The translations under genes were made by a program, and so were the position numbers. A model generated the notes under the pieces. It was not told the DNA's origin, searched no databases, and saw only the letters and a list, made by a program, of their open reading frames with translations. This document shows positions 28,388 to 49,918 of a stretch of DNA of 64,000 bases, piece by piece (positions within the stretch are counted from its first letter, which is position 1; every line of letters starts with the position of its first letter). Source of the DNA: Oscarella lobularis (lineage: Eukaryota > Porifera > Homoscleromorpha > Homosclerophorida > Oscarellidae). The stretch spans positions 5,879,733 through 5,943,732 of the forward strand of contig NC_089175.1 of assembly GCF_947507565.1 (NCBI RefSeq), written 5' to 3'.

Positions 28388-28464
28388 CCCGTATATCCGG
28401 GTAGGGTAAGCGGCTTTTCGAGAAAAAACAAGGAAAAACCGTTTACCCTACCCGGATATACGGG
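28388..28464. repeat. Foldback with 26-base arms
   Basis: CCCGTATATCCGGGTAGGG at the left is mirrored by CCCTACCCGGATATACGGG at the right. The full arms are about 26 bases with one mismatch and enclose a 25-base purine-rich loop. It could be a miniature transposon core, a terminator-like hairpin or a small RNA precursor. No target duplication was identified. Confidence 0.8.
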
Positions 28465-28584
28465 ACGCTGTGTGATACTATTTGCCCATAATACAACCCG
28501 AGGAAACAGCATTTTGCTCAAATCTTTATTAATTAAATACATAAAATAGCATTAAAATCGCAACGCAAGGGAGCGCCGTTCCAT

Positions 28585-28615
28585 TTTAATTAATTAATTA
28601 ATTAATTAATTAATT
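28585..28615. repeat. TAAT simple repeat
   Basis: Seven to eight tandem TTAA/TAAT units. The same simple repeat appears at 7471-7492 and 47378-47410, always in non-coding sequence. Confidence 0.9.
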
Positions 28616-28785
28616 GAAAATATCACTTTTCTTCTCTTCGTTGAGCAGTTTTTGTTGATGAGGTCCCTGAGATAAATAGCAAGATGAGACAGTAAACGCT
28701 ATGTATCGTATCAATCTCGTTTCCGCCCAGCGCCAGCGCCCCCAATGGTTTGATCACCCCGCACGCTAGGCCAGCTCACACACTC

Positions 28786-28985
28786 NNNNNNNNNNNNNNN
28801 NNNNNNNNNNNNNNNNNNNNNNNNNNNNNNNNNNNNNNNNNNNNNNNNNNNNNNNNNNNNNNNNNNNNNNNNNNNNNNNNNNNNNNNNNNNNNNNNNNNN
28901 NNNNNNNNNNNNNNNNNNNNNNNNNNNNNNNNNNNNNNNNNNNNNNNNNNNNNNNNNNNNNNNNNNNNNNNNNNNNNNNNNNNNN
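28786..28985. other. Assembly gap (200 N)
   Basis: Exactly 200 undetermined bases, probably a placeholder of fixed length. The stop codon of the Pam17-like gene lies six bases to its right, so that gene's 3' UTR falls in the gap. Confidence 1.
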
Positions 28986-28990
28986 CCTCT

Positions 28991-29690
28991 TTATTTGTTT
29001 GTCGTACTGTTGTTGTTGATTGACACTGATTTCTCTGTTTCTTCGCTTTTTTTGAGTTTATCGCTCTCTTCTCTCTTGCGCTGTTGGATTCGTAGCCACT
29101 GTCGATAGTCGCTCAACGATTTGACGTTCTCGCCGTAGTAGTCGTCTTCGAACTTGTTGAAGTCTGCTGTTCTGTGAGCTTTAATTCGGGCCAAAAAGTC
29201 GGTATTTCTCTACAAAAGAGACTTGCAGGTCGACATCTGATGTTCGACTACTACTACTAACTTGATTCATTTTTCTCGCTAAATCCTTATTGAATATATG
29301 CCAAGTTTTCTCATAGAGAAAACCGCCAAGGACATACCCAATAGCGCCGCTTACAACGCCAGAAAACGATGCAAACATTAATGGATCTATGCCACTGTAC
29401 AAAGAAAAATCAAAAAATTTCAAAATATTCAAAAGACATTACAAAATAGGCTTGATTTGCTCCATGGACGTCGCGTCGAACATGTGAGGATTCCAGTAGA
29501 TGTGAAACATGGACGAAGCGGTCAAACCGACGACGCCGAGCGGAATTCCTGCAAAACGCTTCCTCCATTTTAGACTCCGCTTCGTTCTGACGTACTCTTC
29601 GAACGTCATTTCCATGCGACGCGACGACGAGGTCGCGTCGGTCGCAAATCTGATCGCAGGAAGCCGAACGAAGCGACAGAACAACGCCAT
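28991..29690 (-). CDS. PAM17: Pam17-like subunit of the mitochondrial import motor
   Basis: Pam17 is an inner-membrane protein that in yeast helps attach the import motor to the TIM23 channel. Three exons give about 170 residues. The N-terminus MALFCRFVRLPAIRFATDAT is Arg-rich without acidic residues until position 18, fitting a presequence. TFEEYVRTKRSLKWRKR leads to a hydrophobic segment (IPLGVVGLTASSMFHIYW) and, after an intron, a second (GIDPLMFASFSGVVSGAIGY). The last exon has RNTDFLARIKAHRTADF and DYYGENVKSLSDYRQWL, the most conserved block of the family. A charged Lys/Glu tail ends at 28991. The start codon is 52 bases from that of UCHL3. Identification rests on recognised motifs; Pam17 is best known from fungi. 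Confidence 0.8.
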
Positions 29691-29742
29691 CGAGAATCGT
29701 TCTAACGCGCACGAGGATCAGAACCACGCCCTTGACCTCACC
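29691..29742. promoter_or_regulatory. Very short head-to-head region, Pam17 and UCHL3
   Basis: Only 52 bases lie between two start codons facing apart. Either both 5' UTRs are nearly absent, or transcripts begin inside each other's territory. Inferred from orientation. Confidence 0.5.
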
Positions 29743-30797
29743 ATGTCTCGTCCTCACTGGATTCCACTCGAATCGAACCCCGAAGTCGTCAACAAGGTTG
29801 CTGCCTCCCTTTGGCGACTTATACATTGATCGCTTTTGCCTAGTTTGTGTTCGGTATGGGGATGAAACCGTCGTGGCAATTTCACGACGTATTCGGACTC
29901 GATCCCGATCTTCTGGCCATGATACCGCAGCCAGCATGCGCTCTAATGCTTCTTTTTCCTGTCAACGAGAAAGTTCGATCTCGAATAGACTCCTATTGTG
30001 ACGCGATATGTTTTCCTGCAGCACAGACAACACAAGTCAGATGAAGACGAAAGACTGAAGAAAGAGGAACAGGTTATTAGTACAGTTTTCGTAGGTTACG
30101 TTAGCTGATCTTCCCGCGTCGTGTAGCACGTCAGCAAAAACGTCTACTTCATGAAACAGAACATCGGAAATGCATGTGGAACCATAGGAGTTCTCCACGC
30201 CATAGCTAACAATCAGGACGTACTCGATTTTGGTACAAATCTCTCTCCAGAGGCATTTCTCTGTGGTCATCTCTCTTCGACAGACGACGGATACCTGAAA
30301 ACGTTCCTAGCCAAGACAAAGGACATGAGTGCCGAGAAACGAGCGGAGTACCTGGAGACCGATGAAGTACGAAAAATCAGGACGCACAATTGTAAATGCA
30401 CGTATATGATTTGTAGAGCATCAGCGACGCGCACGAAGCTAGCGCTCAGGAAGGCCAAACGGCGGCACCTCAGCGCGACGAATCGGTCGACCTGCACTTC
30501 ATCGCTTTCGTACACAAAGATGGTCACATCTATGAGCTGGGTAATGTCAGAGCTGCGTAGACATGACCCCCTTTTTTTCATCCTGTTCTCGTCCTTCAGA
30601 TGGAACGAAGTCGTTTCCTATTAACCACGGGAAATCGTCGTCAGAGACGTTTCTTAAGGTCAGTAATTTTTTTTGTTGTGAGGGAGGGAAAGATGTTATT
30701 TGCTTCACCGTAGGACGCGGCCAAAGTGTGCCAGTCGTTTATGGAACGCGACCCGGGCGAGATGCGATTCACTATCATGGCGCTGGCGAAAGCTTAA
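29743..30797 (+). CDS. uchl3: Ubiquitin C-terminal hydrolase L3
   Basis: Cytosolic cysteine protease that frees ubiquitin or NEDD8 from small C-terminal adducts. The start [18 protein letters not shown] matches the UCHL3 N-terminus. Later exons give [11 protein letters not shown], the catalytic block [20 protein letters not shown] (Gln and active-site Cys in NACGTI), the crossover-loop segment with [21 protein letters not shown], then [18 protein letters not shown] (catalytic His) followed by [11 protein letters not shown] (catalytic Asp) and the end [22 protein letters not shown]. All catalytic residues are present. There are about seven small exons with canonical splice signals. An insert of about 15 residues after NNQDVLDFG (about 30230-30290) is longer than the human form. 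Confidence 0.95.
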
Positions 30798-31434
30798 AAG
30801 GAAGAACGATGATTGTTAAAACACATACAAGTTTACATTGTTAGAACGTACAAGGGATGTTGAATAAACGCGTCCTTGAATCGTGAGAAAGAGTCTCACA
30901 GTCTCCTCCTCGTCGCACAGGTTGCCGTCTCTGCCCAGTTCAAAATCTCTTAGCTTATTAGAGCGGAAACGTGGAGTAGTTTCCTATGGGCTTCTACCCA
31001 TACCTTTTGCACATACCTTTTGCAACAAATTCCAAACCAAAGGGTCGCTTCTTTTTCTTCAGAAGAAGCCTGAAGCCGCGTTGATTATTATGTTCTTTTA
31101 TTGATTTGCTGATCTCTGGTTCAACAGGAGTCGACAGCCTCAACTCAATTTCCCTACACGTTATAGCGTTTATACACAGGCTGGGTATGCACATGTATTG
31201 TTGATTCTTCAGATGGAATATCCCAGCCAGGGACGTTTCTCAATGTAAACTGTGTGTCTCTAGAAGAGAAAAGAGATGTCATTCATACATGTAACTATAG
31301 ATGCAATCCGGAAGAGACTGAAAAGAAGAACCGTCAAAATATCACTGTTCGCGAACACAGACACCCATACATCCGTCTATACCCTACAACAGACGTACAA
31401 GAGAAGTCGGATACCCGTCTATGTGATCGTTCTT
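30798..31434. other. Intergenic region between convergent UCHL3 and PGK
   Basis: About 640 bases that should hold both 3' UTRs. No RNA gene, repeat or further coding exon was recognised. Confidence 0.6.
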
Positions 31435-33341
31435 TCAAGCGTCAGACAGAGCAGCAACGCCGGGAAGAGTTTTGCCTGAAGAAACTTTCAAACCAAAAAA
31501 GCGAGAGAAAGGAAAATCAGCCAGTACCTTCTAACAATTCTAGACTAGCGCCACCTCCAGTACTAACGTGACCCACTTTGTCTTCTGTTCCATACTTGGC
31601 CGCACACGTAGCCGTGTCTCCACCACCTGACGAGTAAGTAAGTAGGTATTATAAGAGCGGCGAGACTGGCAATAAACGCGTGCCTATGATTGTCGTGACG
31701 CCTTTGGCCGTCGCGCTCACCACTGCATCCATCACGGCTTTCGTTCCACCGCCGAATTTTTCAAACTCAAAAACGCCCATGGGTCTAAAGAGTAATTGCA
31801 GAAAAAACTCGGCGTGTTCAGTGCGCCGGCCAGCGCCGCTTACCCGTTCCACACAATGGTCTTGGCTCGGGCCACGACATCAGCAAAAAGAATCCTACTT
31901 TTATCTCCGCAGTCTAACCCCTATGCACTAGCCTTGTGTACGAGTCCAGAGAACAAAGAACTAAAGAATACCTGCCAATCGGAATCGATTCCCGTTTCCA
32001 CAGTCGCTGATCCAGTCTGTAGAGAATCATTTGATGACTCTAAAGGGAGTTGGGTGTGTAAGGAAGGGCTCACGTTTGCGTTCTCGTCAAATTTATCCGC
32101 GGTCACAAAATCAACTGGCAAGTGTACTTTGACTCCCTTTTTCTCCGCTTTAGACATCAGTTGACCGATGATGTGAGATCCCTCTTCGTCGAACAAGGAT
32201 TTTCCAATCTGCGACAAAGAACGGCTTATACTACACGAACAACAGCAACAGAAAAAATTAATTTTTCGGGCAAAATACTACACTCACAAGAAAAAAATTC
32301 CCAAAATTTACCTTCATTCCATGGAGAACTTTGAGAAATGTGAATGCCATTCCTCCGCCCACTATCAACTCGTCGACCTTGTCCAACATATTTTCAATTA
32401 ACGGAATCTTGTCCTTGACCTTGGCCCTTGAAAATAATTCGCAGAGGTAAAAGACGCTCAGTATATTCATCGCACGACCGTACCCGCCCAATATAGCCAA
32501 AAAGGGTCTCTCGGGATGATCCAACGCCTTGGAAAAGAAGGACAGCTCTTTCTTCATGAGAAATCCAGCGGCTCGTTGAGGCAAAGCAACGCCCACCATG
32601 GAGCTATAGTAACAAAGCCCCAGTGTTCTGGTTGCGACCAGTTTGAACCACAATCGAGGTACCGTACCTATGGGCTCTGTGAGCTGTGCCAAATGCATCG
32701 TTAACGTAAACGTCTCCAAGACGAGAAAGCGAAGCACGAAACGCTTCAATGTCTCCCTTGCTCGGCGTTATCTAAAGGAGACGGTGCTAATCAGATTAAA
32801 AAAAACGATTTTGACATTCCACTTTTTTTCCTTCTGAATCGACCCCCTTTCCCTCCTCTTCGGGATGAAATCGCAAATTTTCGAGCAGAACGACGCTTCC
32901 CGGTTTCGGATCGGCGCACGCCGCCTCGACGTCTGGGCCCACGCAATCCGACAGAAATTCGACGTCTCTGCCGAGGAGTTTTCGCAGTTCGTCCGCGACC
33001 GGACCGAGGGAGTGTTTCTCTTGACGAATGCCGTCCGGACGACCGAGATGGCTCATTAGAACGACGCTTTTAGCTCCTTGATCCAAAGCGTGGCGAACGC
33101 TCGGAAGAGCGGCGACTATTCTACAGAATTCGAATGCGAAATGTGCGTTTTTGGCCGCTTTTTCTCGCGTGCTATCGCACCTTTGCGTGTTCGTTATTTG
33201 CTTTCCTTTGAGCGGGACGTTGAAGTCGACCCTACGCTATCGTGATCTCTTGGTTGTGTCACTGCTGATTCGAAGCTACCTCATTACAACGCGCTTGTCT
33301 TTCAGCGGCAGAGAATCGATACTGAGCTTGTTCAACGCCAT
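31435..33341 (-). CDS. pgk: Phosphoglycerate kinase
   Basis: Glycolytic enzyme transferring phosphate between 1,3-bisphosphoglycerate and ADP. The start [19 protein letters not shown] (33341) leads to MRVDFNVPL, then [20 protein letters not shown] (substrate-binding histidine region), [16 protein letters not shown], a central block with ILGGYG and [31 protein letters not shown], and [19 protein letters not shown] with [15 protein letters not shown] short last exon gives [13 protein letters not shown] and the stop at 31435. All hallmark motifs are present. One intron (about 31996-32052) is 57 bases with no in-frame stop, so retention would insert 19 residues without breaking the frame. Confidence 0.96.
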
Positions 33342-33545
33342 GGCGAAGAAGCGGTCCCGGATGTTAGATCAGCGCGGAAGTGAAGGTGGTTGATGAACGT
33401 GCCGGCGAACACTCAGTCAATCACGCGCCTCAATCGAAGTACAAAGGACGGTACTGTAGTTTAAAAAAAAACTAAATCTAGAGGAAGGACTAAGCAATAT
33501 TGAAACTAGTTCACATAAACAAAATTTCGCTCCTTTCTTAATTCG

Positions 33546-36500
33546 TTAAAAGCTTCCGTCTTCGTCAGAAGCTTGGAAGAGACTTGTTAATGTTGATGAA
33601 CGAGGAAAACCGCGGGCCATGTCCACAGGAGTTCCGGAATATTTGTCCCGCGACCCTGATTGAATAGACACAGGGCTAGCAAGTTCGGTTGAAGCCGTAG
33701 AAGAAATAGGAGAAGGCTGAACATCGTCTTCCCAGTCATCGCCATCGTCTGTTGTTTCCTTCTCGCCGTTTTCAGTGTCCGTAGACGAATCGCTTCCAAA
33801 CAATAGGGGCAAATCAGTGTCTTCTCCTCTCTCGGGCGATTCAGGCGATTCAACCGCAGGCGAGCCACTAGCTGTCGGACGCTTACCAACGTAACTATAG
33901 AAAGCGAGGCACGCTAGAATTTCTGGCAGGTCAGCGATCAGTTGTTTACTGTCAAATTTCGGCCGGAGCACGCACGAAAGCACGTAACACCCTTGGACCA
34001 GACTGGAATCAAGATCACGTTGGCGAAGACGGGAAAGGCACTCTTTTTGTTCTTTCTCGCTAGATAGCATCGAATAGATGACAACTAGCAAAGACAAGTT
34101 CTCTGACAGGACAAGAGTCATCTGAGAGTCCGCCAAAGCAAGTTTTTCAAGGCTGTCTGTCAAGCTCATCAAGCAACGGGCAGCCTCATTAAGAAGATTA
34201 TCCCCGATCGTACATTCGACGTCTTTTGTCCTTTTGTCTCTACTTTGCTTTTCTTCCCATGCACGAGCTCCTTGGGAGAATAATAGCTTGGCCTCAACCT
34301 GCCGACTAAGTAAGAATAGCGCGCTGTCTTGGGAACCAACCAAAAGTCGGTACACTTGTTCGAAGTCTTTCCTAGCTTCAGCGTCTTTTCCTAAAGCCGC
34401 TCGGCTGATTCCCGTCTGATAGTAAGTGAGGGCAAGTGAAGAGACGTCGCTTGCCAAGCAATGATGCATGCTAAGAGCCTCGGAGAACGAGCAAAGACTC
34501 TCGTCGTATTGCCTAATGCAGAATTGGCAGTGGCCAATGCTCATCAGCACATCGCATGTATCAGGATGACTTCCTTTGACGGAGTCTTGACCAAGAAACT
34601 CTTTGCACCATTTCAAAGCTTGACTGAAGCGTTCAATAGCACGAAGGTAATTTCCTGTTGATCTGTAAGCATTACCCAGAGCAACGAAGAAATCTGCATG
34701 CTCCCTCTTCTGAGCTGGATTACAGCCATATTCACTCATTAGAATACTGACAGCCTTGTCGCCTTCTCCCTTTTCAGTGTGCAGTCTCGCCTTTTGAAAA
34801 AAGTATCTGGCTCGTATCGTTTTCTTTGCTTTGATTGCATCGCTTGAAAGACTGGAAAATACCTTGTCCAGGCAACTAGAAGCCGGTTTCAAATCACCGA
34901 GATCACACAGAACGTCACTGAAAACAAGTCGAATTTTTGGTTCACTGTCTCGCTTTAATGCTCTAACCACCGACAAACAGCTCTTGATGAGTTTCTTCCG
35001 TAATTCTGGCGGAAAGAAACGTTTCATGAAGGAGTTACGATTGCACGCAAGGCTAAAAAATCGACCCCAAACTTTGGAACTACTTGCTGTCGGTTTGACT
35101 AAGCTTGCCAGTTGCTCTAAAATAGCCTGAAATCCTCTCATTTTCCGCGTAACGGACTGCGGATTTCGATCATAGATGTTCTGATATTCGATTACTCTTT
35201 TCAACTGCAGCAGACAATATCTCTGTTGAAAGTACAGATACTGCTTGTCCAAGCACTGGTCTTCACTTTTCTGAAGAAAGCTTCGAATAAGACTGTGTAA
35301 GTAATATTGCATTTCGCCGCCCGTTATCTCTTCTGACACGCGGTTCACGAGACCGTAATCGCTCAGAGGGCTCACTACTTCCATTCCAAACGTCACAGCA
35401 TCACGAGCAAATACGAATGCTCCTTCCTGCCTTGTGAATGAACCAGTAAACAAAGATAAGCCGTGAAGGAAAACTGGAAGATTTGAAGGCAGTAACTTGT
35501 AGAGTGCAGACAAGAACCCCAACTCGCTGACCTTTCGAAACATTTTGTACGGTCGTCTTTTTAACTTCCGAACAATTTCATTCTGCGTCATCGAATCCCT
35601 GTATCGACGAAAGAGCGCCCCAGCCAATCGAATTAGCATCGGAACGCCTTCACAAATATTTCTAATCCTTTCAACCGTTTTTCCACTCACGGGCGCTTCT
35701 TGCGACAAAGGCGTGGCCGTATGCATACAGCTCTGGCGAAACAAGTGGTCGGAGTCCGCTTCACTCAAAGGGCGAAGACGAATATGTAGCACTTGAGCTC
35801 CTGTGAAACGAATGCTCACGTCTTCAGAGCACAACGTTATTATTACCATAAAGTAGTTCTTAGTTGCTGTGGTAAGATCCTGCAAAAACCGTAAGAAACC
35901 CTCTCGATTTTCGGCCTTCAAAGCCGAATCACAATTATCCAAAACGATACAAGGGTAGTTCATAATGCTGACAATGTCTGTCAGCTGAGACTTGATAGGC
36001 CGGTCGGTTTGAATTGAAGCTCCGCTAACGACTTTTGCAGGTAGATCATCATGAAAGCAAGCTTTCATTTTCGCTAGCAACTCCGTCGCAAATTGAACTT
36101 CTGTTTCAAGGTTTCGAGCGTCCAAATAGAGGACACTCCATTTGTTACAGCGCCCAAGCTTTGCTGAACAGAAGTCACCGTCTCTGACCTTGTGCGCAAC
36201 TTCGGCAACGAGAGAGCTTTTCCCAATTCCCGGCGGGCCAGTAATACAGCAAAGAGTCACGCTAGGAGAAGAGCACTCCGACAAAATTTTTTCAAGTTCA
36301 GTATCTCTTCCGCAGAAAAAGGCACTTTTTCCAGGAAGACCGCCAGGTTTGGAGATGGGAAGTCTCATACTAACATCGCCTGTTGATCGGCGATTAGACG
36401 AAGCTGTAAGAAACAAAGCATTTACAATCAATTGGGTACTGCCAACCAGAATCCTATACATACTTAGTTTCTTTTCTATAGAAGTCGCTATATTCTGCAA

Positions 36501-37714
36501 GTCCGAATTCGACGAGCACGGAAACGACGTGTAAGCTGACAGTTGTGGATATGCCGCTTTAAATTGTTTTTCATCTACGTCTACTAGAAGAGAAAGAATT
36601 TGCATTCCTCGTTCGTCTGATTGACCCAGCATAGCGTCGACCAGCCTCTGCGTATAGTTGTCCCCTTGAAGAAAGTGTGTGGTAATAACAGGTAAGCAAT
36701 GAGAGCAGCGTTTCAAATAGGCGTCTTTTTCCTCTGAAATTATCTTTCCCCACAGTTCGATTAAATGATCCTGATCTGTTGATTCAAAGAAAAATGCATT
36801 GACGTCGCGACTGTTCAGGCATGTGTGCAGTCTGCTTGAAAATTTCTGATCAGCGAGTGAACAGAGCAACAGCACTCTTTTCGTCGATAGCTCTAAAGAA
36901 TACTAGCTAAAACAAATAGCTTCACTTCACACGAAGCAATACTTGATCGCGATCGTGGTCGGCTACGCTCTTCTACAGGTAATTGACGAAGCTGGGGAAC
37001 ATCATCAGCAGATCGATCCTTGCATAGGTTTTGGCGTACTTCATCTTGAACACTGTTTGGCTCTCCTGTGTTTGAAAGAACTCCAGTATCATGCGCAACG
37101 AGTACGTGTTATAGCTAACTTTGATCAGATCTGACAGGCGCAGCAGAAGGAAGCGACGAAAAACCGCTAACAGTAGTGGCTTCTTTACTCTGAATTACAT
37201 AGGGATGCTGCTTCTGCTTCTCGTCCCTAATAAATTCCTGTGGCTCTGCCAACTGAGTCTGGCTGCCATTTCCTACAAAATATCGCCCTGACGAAACTTG
37301 AATTTAGAGCCTAAAAATCTCACTCGATACTTCTTCTTTCCTAAGTTGCTCCTTTACTGGTTCAACTAAACGCAATAAATCCTCCGCTGATTCGAAACCC
37401 CGTAAGATGTCACAGAACGTGTTGAAGCTCGGCTCAGGCAATTTCATAAGATTAATAAGTAGTCTCCTTGCCGCTTTCTTGCTTTGACCGCTTTCCAAGG
37501 TGTCATCAAGCCTTTCGAACTGCTCTAACTCGAGGAGGTTCTTTGATACCATCTTGTCAGCGATATCGGACAAGGCTAGGTTGCTCATGAGATTGACTAC
37601 TTCGTCGAAAAGCGGTCGAAGGTGCGTTTGCCACTTAGGATCTGCCATTGCGTCTTTCTGGCTATGCAGAAGCAAAACAAGATCACGTGCTTTTTCTTTC
37701 AATACGTCAAGCAT
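33546..37714 (-). CDS. CARD, TIR-like, STAND NTPase and TPR protein
   Basis: Predicted intracellular signalling sensor of the NLR/APAF-1 type. Exon 1 (about 37310-37714, start MLDVLKEKARDLVLLLHSQK) encodes a six-helix death-fold that reads as a CARD. Two linker exons (about 37130-37245 and 36945-37070) join in phase to a single 3.3 kb exon that begins KLSTKRVLLLCSLADQKFS. This opens as a divergent TIR-like domain (about 140 residues). A STAND NTPase follows with Walker A GPPGIGKSS (about 36225), Walker B CIVLDNCD (about 35945) and a winged-helix region. Helical repeats include TPR units near 34680 (FVALGNAYRSTGNYLRAIE), then 34540 and 34400. The tail is acidic and Ser-rich and ends at 33546. 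The giant exon is odd in a genome with exons of 100-200 bases. CARD and STAND are convincing; TIR is tentative. Ligand unknown. Confidence 0.82.
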
Positions 37715-37904
37715 ACGTCAACCAAAGGTGTCTGGTTGTGCACTGGGCTGTGCTGTGAACAACTCCGAAAACATGAGGTCAGTTACAGCATGGTTACAGT
37801 AAGTTGAGATCTGCCTAAATCGAATAAGTAAATCTACAGTATGTGTGATTTCGAATGGAGCAAAAAAAGCAATACGTCAATAATTGATTCTGCCTATCTC
37901 ACCG

Positions 37905-49358
<11,454 letters not shown>

Positions 49359-49430
49359 GACATCAGCGCGCGTTAGGTATAAACAACGACTGGACTCTAT
49401 TTATCTCCATCGCTTCCAGCGTACGTCACA

Positions 49431-49784
49431 GTGGACTACGCAATACATGATGCCTGTCAGCAACGAAGGAGGGGGCGGTTACTCGACTACAACAAGATAC
49501 TTGTACATGCAGTAGCTCGTTTGCTTCTGTTCTTGGGCGTATTCAGCGCACCGGTGTCGCCACTCGCCTCAGTGCTTCTGGGGTCAACGTCATCCGACCG
49601 CGCACTTCGTCGTTCTCCATTCTTTCGGGCACAAACCTTATGGAATTCGCTTCCGGGCATGATAAGAGAGAGTAATGATCCGGCGATTTTTAAATTGGGC
49701 TTGAAGCACTATCTCAATCAACAGGTTAGGAAATGCCTAAGTAATGCTACCGATAGTCGTTTTAAGAAAGCGATGCTTTCATAA
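49431..49784 (+). mobile_element. 3' fragment of a LINE-type retrotransposon
   Basis: The plus frame ends in FFRAQTLWNSLPGMIRES followed by FKLGLKHYLNQQ, the pattern seen at the C-terminus of many non-LTR retrotransposon polymerases (F-F-x-R-x-x-x-L-W-N-S-L-P, then F-K-x-x-L). Only about 110 codons remain and no catalytic reverse transcriptase motif is present. The homologous position beside the second receptor lacks it, so it inserted here after duplication or was lost there. The left boundary is uncertain. Confidence 0.6.
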
Positions 49785-49918
49785 TCCTAAAGATGATTTC
49801 GGACCGTTTCTTTTAAGCACGTGATCTAGTATCCGTGCTAATAGAGTGCATCTAACATTCCACTGATTCCAGTGCATTAAGTTCCCAGCGCCCAATGTAA
49901 ACATTGCGCCAATCCGTC

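Larger units (their letters stand above)
28053..28785. other. Intergenic region, AT-rich, up to assembly gap
   Basis: No gene seen. It holds the foldback at 28388-28464 and a TAAT run at 28585-28615, both listed separately. The 3' UTR of RapGAP-BTB presumably occupies the first few hundred bases. Confidence 0.6.

Noticed and set aside
33546-36875. Idea that the long single-exon STAND gene is bacterial contamination
   Set aside because: It is spliced in phase to short upstream exons with animal-type introns and lies between ordinary animal genes.
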